Shown: positions 1 to 5,017 of the stretch, in pieces
Layout: every line of letters begins with the position of its first letter
Position numbering within the stretch: the stretch's first letter is position 1
Assembly (NCBI GenBank): GCA_023230985.1
Contig: JALNWH010000132.1
Span: forward strand, 1 to 5,078
From: Bacillota bacterium
Lineage (GTDB): Bacteria > Bacillota > Clostridia > Lutisporales > Lutisporaceae
DNA length: 5,078 bases
Direction of reading: 5' to 3'
Program-made: the position numbers and the translations under genes
The notes under the pieces: generated by a model
Databases searched by the model: none
What the model was told of the DNA's origin: nothing
What the model saw: only the letters and a program-made list of their open reading frames with translations

Positions 1-38
1 GACACGGCAAAAGACGGTTTTTTAAAATCTTTGTCCAT
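1..38 (-). CDS. 5' end of an unidentified gene (partial)
   Basis: This is the start of a minus-strand gene that leaves the window at its left edge. The ATG (38..36) is preceded by a very strong Shine-Dalgarno site, GGGAGGAG (51..44), with a 5-nt spacer. Twelve codons are visible, reading MDKDFKKPSFAV, with no stop. A TATAAT-like hexamer lies upstream on the same strand (64..59), without a good -35. The start context is the whole evidence; the visible peptide is too short to assign a family. The gene diverges from everything to its right and shares no transcript with it. Confidence 0.68.
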   Translation of the reverse strand, partial: MDKDFKKPSFAV

Positions 39-234
39 AAAATCTCCTCCCTTTTACTATTATATAACAATTCTAAAGCATCGTTGTTGTTTTTATAGTT
101 ATATAAATGTTTAAAAAAGGAAAGGGCTAAATTGTTTTATATGGGCTTTAAACACAATTTAAACGTCTTTATAAAATTGGTACTCTCTGTCAATAACTGT
201 TGACTTATTTATAATCCGGAAATGCTATTGGTTT
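39..234. other. Intergenic stretch without a recognisable gene
   Basis: This AT-rich spacer runs between the divergent gene at the left edge and the ATPase remnant. I see no reading frame with a credible start in either direction. A 16-bp imperfect palindrome, GTCAATAACTGTTGAC (189-204; half-sites GTCAA/TTGAC, 14 of 16 positions symmetric), could be an operator, but no promoter or regulator ties to it. It probably holds the upstream signals of the minus-strand gene plus degenerate DNA. Confidence 0.5.
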
Positions 235-308
235 AATATTTTCTCAATATTCTTTTTTTTATGGCTGATCATACGGATAAGCTTATAGAGATGGTATTAA
301 AAGGGTAA
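235..308 (+). pseudogene. 3' remnant of an AAA_14/DUF4143 ATPase gene
   Basis: About 74 bp match the last codons and stop of the intact ATPase gene at 4941-5014. In frame, 240-308 reads FLNILFFMADHTDKLIEMVLKG then stop; the intact gene ends FLNIPLFMADYTDKLIKMALKE then stop. The shared block includes an identical stretch around ATGGCTGAT. Most differences are conservative, and length and frame are kept from the FLNI codons to the stop. Upstream, the similarity fades within a few bases (one missing base, then an in-frame TAA at 234-236), so no gene body survives. It is best read as the tail of a former second ATPase gene or a tail-only duplication. It is not expected to be expressed. Confidence 0.75.
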
Positions 309-363
309 AACATGTAGAAAAGCTATGACTCTTGTCAAAACTATATATGACTTTTAACATTTT

Positions 364-383
364 GCCCCATAAGGGGATTTTTT
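364..383 (+). terminator. Short terminator-like hairpin
   Basis: CCCC (365-368), loop ATAA, GGGG (373-376), then A and six T residues (378-383). The stem is only 4 bp but all G-C with a tetraloop, and the T-run lies on the plus-strand side. It could have ended transcription of the ATPase gene now reduced to a remnant at 235-308. It is too short to be certain. Confidence 0.35.
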
Positions 384-395
384 ATTATATAATAA
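382..395. promoter_or_regulatory. Perfect 14-bp AT palindrome with a TATAAT core
   Basis: TTATTATATAATAA is an exact palindrome. It contains a consensus -10 hexamer on both strands (TATAAT at 388-393 on plus). It lies about 20-25 bp ahead of the displaced CPBP leader, where the native CPBP promoter would be expected. No good -35 sits 16-18 bp upstream, so this is a candidate only; such palindromes also occur by chance in AT-rich DNA. Confidence 0.25.
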
Positions 396-413
396 GATTG
401 AAGGGACAAAGAC

Positions 414-437
414 ATATATACTTAAGGGGGTATATCA
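414..437 (+). promoter_or_regulatory. Displaced ribosome-binding leader of the CPBP gene
   Basis: ATATATACTTAA is followed by GGGGG (426-430) and TATATCA. If the insertion sequence and one target duplication are removed, this joins directly to the ATG at 2279, giving AGGGGG, a 7-nt spacer and the start codon. That is a textbook SD arrangement. The same leader recurs at 3168-3190, again directly in front of ATGGAT, which supports its being a genuine 5' leader. The insertion leaves it with no gene to serve. Confidence 0.72.
430..437. repeat. Left target-site duplication of the IS
   Basis: GTATATCA lies directly outside the left inverted repeat and is identical to 2271-2278 directly outside the right one. 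An exact 8-bp duplication at both predicted ends fixes the element boundaries. The last G of the CPBP Shine-Dalgarno run is part of it. Confidence 0.93.
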
Positions 438-456
438 GGTAGTGTAAAGTAGCTTA
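438..456 (+). repeat. Left terminal inverted repeat (IRL)
   Basis: It begins GGTAGTGTAAAGTA. Compared with the right end read inward (GTTAGTGTAAAGTA), positions 1-14 differ only at base 2. Three of the following five bases (TTA) also agree. It is the end distal to the transposase start. Confidence 0.9.
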
Positions 457-506
457 TGAAAAACATAGCAAAACGCTATCGAAAAAAAATTGCACTTTGG
501 AAAGTG
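456..506 (-). terminator. Tandem terminator-like hairpins behind the transposase
   Basis: Read on the minus strand, two hairpins with T-runs follow each other. The first is CACTT/AAGTG with a 4-nt loop (506..493), followed after CAA by eight T residues (490..483). The second is ATAGC, loop GTTTT, GCTAT (479..465), then G and five T residues (463..459). Both have the orientation expected to stop the transposase transcript before it leaves the left end. The stems are only 5-6 bp, but two in series strengthen the call. Confidence 0.55.
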
Positions 507-518
507 AAAAATGTACCG

Positions 519-690
519 ATTTACCGTATTTATTCCACGTTCCTCTTGACATAGGGTCCCCTGCACCCTCTGAACACCCTATTTTAGGCGGAAATAGATT
601 TATTGCTTTTAGGCGTATTTCCGCCTACGAGATTTTATCAGAGGGTGCTTCCCCATATCAAGAGGCTTTCGCGGCATAAACGCTGCTAAG
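519..690. repeat. Long nested imperfect palindrome inside the IS
   Basis: Several complementary blocks nest in order. 542-556 pairs with 651-665 (13 of 15). GCACCCTCTGA (563-573) pairs perfectly with 638-648. TAGGCGGAAATA (585-596) pairs perfectly with 616-627 around a 19-nt loop. Weaker complementarity continues outward to about 519 and 690, reaching the transposase stop. Either strand would fold into a long interrupted hairpin in the transposase 3' untranslated region. It could be a transcript-stabilising or antitermination structure, a small RNA, or a MITE-like insertion within the element. A 60-codon plus-strand open frame across it (497-679) is a by-product of the symmetry, starting at a TTG with no SD. 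Confidence 0.75.
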
Positions 691-2119
691 AGACTTGCTT
701 AGAAAGGATGAACTGCTGAGATAGTTCAATTAGCTTCTGCCACTTGCCCGGCATATTAGGGATAGACTCGAGTTCCGGGATTGAATTTAAAGGTTCCCAA
801 CGGGTGTAGGAATGAGGGCGGAGGAAGTTGTAATAAGCCACAAAAAGTGAGACATGTGTGTTAGAGCCTTCCCCACTACCGTAGCCATTTGTAATCTGAT
901 AGGAAAATTTGAAAGTTCTATTGAGACGTTCAATGATTTGCTTTAACCAGCGATATTTTGTAGAAACAGGATCATCGTTTGTAAGACCAATGACCTGAAT
1001 AAGATTAAAGTCCATACCCTGCAACATAAATTGTTGTTGAGCAAGTTTATAAGCAGTGTAACCGTCGGAGACGAATTTCAGGGCTAGACCCGGGAATTCC
1101 TTGAACTTAGAAAAAGCCATACGCATGGAAAGGATACAAGGCCCTACATCACGGGAGTTGGATACCTGATATCCGAGGATTGATTTTTTCAGGGCATCCA
1201 TGACAAACCAGACATAGTGGCGAACACCTTTGACCTTAATATAAGTTTCATCGGCGGATAGGTAATTAGAAGGCTTGTAATCATAGTTATCAACATAAGG
1301 CTTTACAATAGAAGCTGCAACCTTAGCATAGTTGGCAACAGTGACATGTGAAATTTTAACCCCATGCACTTCATATAGAGCTCTGGCAGTAACCCTTGTA
1401 GAAAGTCCAAGATTGACATTGTAAGTTAAACAAAGGCCCATGATATGAGGAGAGAAATTCCTAAAAGTTAAGTTAGTGGCGCCTTTGGGTAAAGAAGTTA
1501 AGTCCATTTTAAAGAAATTGATGGTAAATTCTCGGTAGATGTAGTGCAGCTTGAACTTATGCTTGCCCTGCTGATACTCGTCAAAGTCTTCCGGAGACAA
1601 TTTTCTGAGATTATTTAGGTAGAAAGAGCACCTTTTGTTGGTACATTTGTGAATGTTGAAATGCTTGCGATCCTTCTTTTTTGTCAAAGTATATGTACAG
1701 TAGGGGCACTGTAGAGAAATGGATTTAAAATCTGTTTTACCTCTGATGAACCTGTGATTGCAGATTTTACACAGAAGCTGACCGCGACCTCCGGTATTGT
1801 CATATATATAAGTATGTGGTGCGCCACAACGAGGGCATACACAATCAGACGATACAGGGTTCTTACCACGTGACTTGATAGGCTTGAGACTCTTACCATG
1901 CTTGGACTGGTACTCTTCTAGCAAAAGAATGTAGTTCAGGGGCTCAACCTTCTTAATGACGGGAAGCTTATCAACGGTAAGCTTATTGTATTTGGGGCTT
2001 GTAAAATTATACTTAGAGGATTTTAAAGGTATATTTTTCGCAATAAAGACCAGCAAATGCTGGATTTGATAAAATAATAATTGATTGTATGCTATTAAAA
2101 CTGATATAATTGAGTTCAA
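686..2119 (-). CDS. Zinc-ribbon DDE transposase, IS6/IS240-like
   Basis: This is the transposase of the surrounding element, a DNA-binding RNase H-fold recombinase acting on the terminal repeats. From the chosen start it is 477 aa. In order: a hydrophobic N-terminal helix (about 3-28); two zinc ribbons (C95/C98 CPRC with C117/C120; C138/C141 CPYC with C159/C164); a helix-turn-helix (about 238-267); and a DDE domain with D290 (SADETYIKVKG), D352 (VSDGYTAY) and E397 (IIERLNRTFK), 44 residues apart in the last pair. The triad is complete. The frame is open to a TTG at 2158, but I chose the TTG at 2119. It has AAGGAAGTG (2135..2127) 7 nt upstream, and the extended -10 at 2171..2163 would start transcription near 2156, after the outer TTG. 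It stops with TAG just before the long palindrome. The exact IS subgroup is uncertain. Confidence 0.93.
   Translation of the reverse strand: MNSIISVLIAYNQLLFYQIQHLLVFIAKNIPLKSSKYNFTSPKYNKLTVDKLPVIKKVEPLNYILLLEEYQSKHGKSLKPIKSRGKNPVSSDCVCPRCGAPHTYIYDNTGGRGQLLCKICNHRFIRGKTDFKSISLQCPYCTYTLTKKKDRKHFNIHKCTNKRCSFYLNNLRKLSPEDFDEYQQGKHKFKLHYIYREFTINFFKMDLTSLPKGATNLTFRNFSPHIMGLCLTYNVNLGLSTRVTARALYEVHGVKISHVTVANYAKVAASIVKPYVDNYDYKPSNYLSADETYIKVKGVRHYVWFVMDALKKSILGYQVSNSRDVGPCILSMRMAFSKFKEFPGLALKFVSDGYTAYKLAQQQFMLQGMDFNLIQVIGLTNDDPVSTKYRWLKQIIERLNRTFKFSYQITNGYGSGEGSNTHVSLFVAYYNFLRPHSYTRWEPLNSIPELESIPNMPGKWQKLIELSQQFILSKQVS
2081..2110 (+). promoter_or_regulatory. Candidate outward promoter in the IS right end
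   Basis: TTGATT (2081-2086), an 18-bp spacer and TATAAT (2105-2110), with a TG one base ahead of the -10 (TGATATAAT, an extended -10). It points out of the element towards the CPBP gene; transcription would start near 2117 and cross the right end. It overlaps the first transposase codons and would give antisense RNA over the transposase leader. The motif is good, but AT-rich DNA yields false positives. Confidence 0.5.
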
Positions 2120-2162
2120 ACAATGACACTTCCTTTCTGGGATATTGCTGTTTAGCAACTCA

Positions 2163-2171
2163 ATTATACCA
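2163..2171 (-). promoter_or_regulatory. Extended -10 promoter of the transposase gene
   Basis: On the minus strand TGGTATAAT (2171..2163) is a consensus extended -10. No good -35 lies 16-18 bp upstream, which extended -10 promoters tolerate. The predicted start near 2156 gives a leader of about 37 nt to the TTG at 2119. It lies about 100 bp inside the right end, as expected for IS transposase promoters. Confidence 0.55.
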
Positions 2172-2251
2172 AAAAGAGGGGGGTCATTGTTTTTTTATAT
2201 CAAAAACCCCTGAATGGCTTACAAATAGCATACTTCAATATATAACAAGTG

Positions 2252-2270
2252 TAATTTACTTTACACTAAC
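2252..2270 (-). repeat. Right terminal inverted repeat (IRR)
   Basis: Read inward it begins GTTAGTGTAAAGTA, matching the left end at 13 of 14 positions, and ends against the duplicated GTATATCA. This is the transposase-proximal end. Confidence 0.9.
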
Positions 2271-2278
2271 GTATATCA
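2271..2278. repeat. Right target-site duplication of the IS
   Basis: GTATATCA, identical to 430-437. It abuts the ATG of the CPBP gene at 2279, so the insertion is directly upstream of that start codon. Confidence 0.93.
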
Positions 2279-3148
2279 ATGGATGGAATAAAGATGAAAG
2301 ATGTAAATCTTCTTTTGTTGGCTGTGTTCCCGTTGACATTTCTTATTGCGTATCCTTTCGGCCATATATTAATGTTTGTTATTATCCGAGCTTGGATAGG
2401 TAAAAATGATTTAAACTTTAGGGATTTTTTATATCTTAAAAGAACAAAAGCTTCAATAGTATTTTTTTCTGTTTTAATCGGCGCTTTTTTAGCACTTATG
2501 AACTTTTTTAATCATTTCTATTTTCGATATAATATAGAATTATTAGGTAGTAACAAGTTTTCATTATCTTTATCAAACCTATGGTTTTTATTCACCTTTT
2601 GTGTTTTTGGACCAGTTATTGAGGAATTATTTTTCAGAGGGTTCTTATATAACTTTTATAAAAATAAAGGGATTTTTTCGGCTATTATTTTGAGCAGTGT
2701 CTTTTTTTCATTAACCCATTTCGATGCATACAGAATAATCATGATATTTATTATAGGTGTTTTTTTAGCTTTATCATACGAAATAACCAAATGTTTTTGG
2801 GTACCTGTATTGATTCACGGTAGCATAAATATGATTCATACTTTTTTAGTATTTGAGCCTATAGCAGGGTTTTTAAAAGAACTTTTATATTGGATATATG
2901 GCGACAATGTGTTGTTTTTCAGGCTTAAACTTTTACTAATATCCATTGTATTATGTATATTAGCTATACTAGCTTTACTTTTCATTATGCACTTAAGTGG
3001 AAACAACATATTTAAAGGAAAAAAGTTTAGAAATATGATATTCATCAATAAAGACGATGATGACCCATTAATAGACACACCTTTAATACTAGTTTTTGTT
3101 ATCAGTATTGTCATTATTGTTGCAAGGGTAGTTTTTAAACAAAATTGA
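2279..3148 (+). CDS. CPBP-family intramembrane protease-like protein (Abi)
   Basis: A 289-aa, very hydrophobic protein with about eight membrane segments. The three CPBP (PF02517) signature motifs are present: E115-E116 with R120 (EELFFRG), F143 with H147 (FFSLTH), and H180 with N184 (HGSIN). These form the glutamate/histidine active site of the CAAX-protease-like family, so it is probably a catalytically competent intramembrane protease. In bacteria such proteins are often linked to bacteriocin self-immunity or membrane peptide processing, but nothing here fixes its substrate. After the core comes an acidic patch (DDDD, about 260-263) and a last membrane helix. The ATG at 2279 matches the native leader once the IS is removed. 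After insertion this ATG has no SD, and the ATG at 2294 (codon 6; GGA 6 nt upstream) is a possible alternative. The frame is undamaged, so the insertion is probably recent or expression continues from the IS. Confidence 0.88.
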   Translation: MDGIKMKDVNLLLLAVFPLTFLIAYPFGHILMFVIIRAWIGKNDLNFRDFLYLKRTKASIVFFSVLIGAFLALMNFFNHFYFRYNIELLGSNKFSLSLSNLWFLFTFCVFGPVIEELFFRGFLYNFYKNKGIFSAIILSSVFFSLTHFDAYRIIMIFIIGVFLALSYEITKCFWVPVLIHGSINMIHTFLVFEPIAGFLKELLYWIYGDNVLFFRLKLLLISIVLCILAILALLFIMHLSGNNIFKGKKFRNMIFINKDDDDPLIDTPLILVFVISIVIIVARVVFKQN

Positions 3149-3167
3149 TTGCGTTAACCCACATATG

Positions 3168-3190
3168 ATATATACTTAAAGGGTATATCT
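3168..3190 (+). repeat. Second copy of the CPBP leader
   Basis: ATATATACTTAA, AGGG and TATATCT lead directly into ATGGAT. This is the leader of the CPBP gene (414-437 plus 2279-2284) with two substitutions and one missing G. The SD AAAGGG keeps good spacing to the ATG at 3191. Finding the leader right behind the CPBP stop suggests a tandem duplication of that gene. Confidence 0.65.
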
Positions 3191-3226
3191 ATGGATAAGA
3201 AAAAGTTTAAAAATATGACGTTGTAG
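3191..3226 (+). pseudogene. Vestigial tandem CPBP copy with large internal deletion
   Basis: An 11-codon frame, MDKKKFKNMTL then TAG, follows the duplicated leader. Its DNA (about 3197-3219) matches the CPBP gene near codons 247-254 at roughly 20 of 23 bases and in the same frame; the protein there reads GKKFRNMIF. The simplest reading is a second CPBP gene that lost about 0.7 kb between its second codon and its C-terminal region and then decayed. Further similarity past the stop is too weak to claim. A short functional peptide is possible but less likely. Confidence 0.45.
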
Positions 3227-3578
3227 TACCATTTAAAAGCCCAATTTAAGTGGGATTTGTTGTAACTTTTGAATTGTTAGTGCAAATAAGAAAAGCAATA
3301 TTTCAAAAGATTAACCTATAATTGTAAGAATCCTGAAATATAGGTAGATAACATGGAATTTAGTCATAGGAATATACTTAAATATGTTTAAAAAGACTGC
3401 CACACCTGCTGCGATCTCAAAACAATTTTCTCATGTCAATATATCTACTACAGCTATTAGCCTTAAAATTTGTTACAAAATTAAATTTTACTGGAAAGCC
3501 TGTTGTTTTTACATTTAGATAGGATTGCAGGTAAGTTTTTGTCGTTCATAGATAACAACTCCATAAATTGTGATTTAC
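3227..3578. other. Degenerate intergenic stretch
   Basis: Apart from the doubtful 44-codon frame at 3384-3518, I see no gene. CCCA/TGGG (3240-3243 with 3251-3254) followed by a T-rich stretch is a very weak terminator-like hairpin. ACCTATA/TATAGGT (3314-3320 with 3339-3345) is a short inverted repeat around an 18-nt loop. ATATACTTAA (3372-3381), the core of the CPBP leader, appears once more just before an ATG at 3384. The region looks like decayed duplicated DNA. Confidence 0.5.
3384..3518 (+). CDS. Doubtful small ORF (44 aa)
   Basis: ATG to TAG, beginning MFKKTATPAAISKQF and ending in a cysteine- and aromatic-rich tail (KACCFYI). No convincing SD precedes the ATG; the nearest purine run, AGG at 3368-3370, is too far away. 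The opening codons are locally G+C-richer than the surroundings, which may mean a coding remnant. I do not recognise the product. It could be a peptide gene, a gene fragment, or chance. Confidence 0.18.
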   Translation: MFKKTATPAAISKQFSHVNISTTAISLKICYKIKFYWKACCFYI

Positions 3579-3607
3579 TTGATTAATATTGTAAATATGG
3601 CTATACT
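3579..3607 (+). promoter_or_regulatory. Promoter of the ATPase gene
   Basis: TTGATT (3579-3584), a 17-bp spacer and TATACT (3602-3607) form a good vegetative-type promoter. Transcription would start near 3614, leaving a leader of about 60 nt to the TTG at 3674. It is the best-scoring plus-strand promoter I see in this intergenic region. Confidence 0.6.
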
Positions 3608-3673
3608 ATTAATAATAATGTGATTATACTACATGGATACTTCACAATTATGTGATATATTGAAGGTGATAGT

Positions 3674-5014
3674 TTGGAAAGACTTATTATACAAAACCTA
3701 CTGGACTGGAAAAACTCTAAATATCGAAAACCTATCATTTTAAAAGGGGTGCGTCAAGTTGGCAAGACTTGGTTACTTAAAGAATTTGCAAAATGCCACT
3801 ATGAAAACATTGCTTATTTTAACTTTGATGAACATCCGGAATATAAGCAGTTTTTTGAAAGTACCAAAGATGTAGAGCGAATTTTACAAAACCTGATTAT
3901 GGCTAGCGGTGAAGTTATAAATCAGGATGCTCCCCATAACTCTCTCATTGTTTTTGATGAAATTCAAGAATGCCCTAATGCATTGAATACGTTAAAGTAT
4001 TTTTACGAAAACACTCCCTATTATCATGTAGCTTGTGCAGGGTCACTTTTGGGTATAGCATTATCTAAGCCCGTTTCTTTTCCGGTTGGAAAGGTGGATT
4101 TTTTAGAAGTCATGCCTATGACATTTACTGAATTTTTAATGGCTAATGGTGACAGAAATCTAGTTGATTATATGAAAAATGTAGATAGGATTGAATCAAT
4201 CCCGGTAGCCTTTTTTAATCCACTATATGAAAAGCTTAAGATGTACTTTATAACAGGAGGTATGCCTGAATCAGTTCGCTCTTGGACACAGGATAAAGAT
4301 GTGGAATTAATGCAACAGGTACTGTCAAATATTTTAGACGCCTATGAGCGTGATTTTGCTAAGCACCCGGAACCCAAGGATTTTCCTAAGATTTCAATGA
4401 TATGGAAATCAATACCCTCACAATTGGCTAAAGAAAATAAAAAGTTTCTTTATAAAGTTGTTAAAGAAGGTGCAAGGGCAAGAGAATACGAGGATGCGTT
4501 GCAATGGCTTTGTGATGCCAATCTAGTTTATAAAATATATCGAAGTAGTGCTCCAGGATTGCCTATTTCAGCATACGATGATTTATCTGCCTTCAAATTA
4601 TATATGGTGGACGTAGGATTATTGCGAAGATTAGCACTTTTAGCACCTTCAGCTTTTGGCGAGGGTAACAGACTATTTGTAGAGTTTAAAGGAGCTCTAA
4701 GTGAAAACTATGTCCTGCAAGCCTTGCAAAACCAATTTGAAGCTATGCCACGATATTGGACTGTTGAAAATCCCAGATATGAGGTAGGCTTTTTAATTCA
4801 ACATGAAAACGACATTTTGCCTGTAGAAGTAAAATCGGAGAGCAATGTAACGAGTCGAAGCTTAAAAAAATACAAGGAAAAGTATAAGGACAAGGTTAAA
4901 TTGCGTGTTCGCTTTTCTTTGAATAATCTGCGTCTCGATAATGATTTTCTCAATATTCCTTTATTTATGGCTGATTATACGGATAAGCTTATAAAGATGG
5001 CATTAAAGGAGTAA
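3674..5014 (+). CDS. AAA_14 ATPase with C-terminal DUF4143 domain
   Basis: A 446-aa cytoplasmic P-loop ATPase. Walker A is GVRQVGKT (25-32), followed by the family's YFNFDE block (48-53), Walker B LIVFDEIQ (91-98) and the CAGSLLG sensor region (121-127). The second half is DUF4143, which ends in a PD-(D/E)XK-nuclease-like fold: YEVGF (369-373) then PVEVK (383-387). In the family the first block is usually EVDF, so the aspartate is G372 here and nuclease chemistry is doubtful. Length is normal for the family. The cellular role of these proteins, common and multicopy in anaerobes, is not established. The start is a TTG at 3674 served by GAAGGTGAT (3662-3670), a strong match to the 16S tail; no in-frame ATG near it fits. 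A remnant of a second copy lies at 235-308, and the next gene follows after 3 bp. Confidence 0.93.
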   Translation: MERLIIQNLLDWKNSKYRKPIILKGVRQVGKTWLLKEFAKCHYENIAYFNFDEHPEYKQFFESTKDVERILQNLIMASGEVINQDAPHNSLIVFDEIQECPNALNTLKYFYENTPYYHVACAGSLLGIALSKPVSFPVGKVDFLEVMPMTFTEFLMANGDRNLVDYMKNVDRIESIPVAFFNPLYEKLKMYFITGGMPESVRSWTQDKDVELMQQVLSNILDAYERDFAKHPEPKDFPKISMIWKSIPSQLAKENKKFLYKVVKEGARAREYEDALQWLCDANLVYKIYRSSAPGLPISAYDDLSAFKLYMVDVGLLRRLALLAPSAFGEGNRLFVEFKGALSENYVLQALQNQFEAMPRYWTVENPRYEVGFLIQHENDILPVEVKSESNVTSRSLKKYKEKYKDKVKLRVRFSLNNLRLDNDFLNIPLFMADYTDKLIKMALKE

Positions 5015-5017
5015 ATT

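Larger units (their letters stand above)
438..2270 (-). mobile_element. Complete 1833-bp insertion sequence, IS6-like
   Basis: The element is bounded by imperfect terminal inverted repeats (left 438-456, right 2252-2270; 13 of the first 14 bases match, 16 of 19 overall) and an exact 8-bp target duplication. It carries one transposase gene on the minus strand with an intact catalytic triad. Tips GGTAGTGTAAAG/GTTAGTGTAAAG, an 8-bp duplication and an IS240-like DDE domain agree with the IS6 family as known. However, the transposase (about 477 aa) and the element are far larger than classical IS6 members, so the family call is provisional. G+C is visibly higher than in the flanks (about 40% against under 30% in lines I counted), consistent with recent arrival. 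The exact duplication and intact frame suggest a potentially active copy. Confidence 0.92.

Noticed and set aside
200..215. TTGACT followed by TATAAT
   Set aside because: Only 4 bp separate the hexamers, so they cannot act as a promoter pair.
497..679. 60-codon plus-strand open frame in the IS left end
   Set aside because: It starts at a TTG without an SD, inside a terminator-like hairpin, and lies across the long palindrome. Its openness is explained by that structure and its composition has no domain-like features.
1684..1899. 71-codon minus-strand frame inside the transposase
   Set aside because: It is an out-of-frame shadow of the zinc-ribbon coding region.
2050..2063. CCAGC-AAAT-GCTGG hairpin
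   Set aside because: It is inside transposase coding sequence, has no T-run and is short enough to be a coding coincidence.
2120..2158. Longer transposase N-terminus from the TTG at 2158
   Set aside because: The predicted transcription start (near 2156) lies downstream of this codon, and the best SD (2135..2127) serves the TTG at 2119.
2110..2403. 97-codon plus-strand frame crossing the IS right end
   Set aside because: It spans the element boundary and overlaps the CPBP gene in another frame. It would be created by the insertion, has no SD and resembles no protein.
2836..3114. 92-codon minus-strand frame opposite the CPBP gene
   Set aside because: It is an antisense shadow of a hydrophobic, low-complexity gene, without its own start signals.
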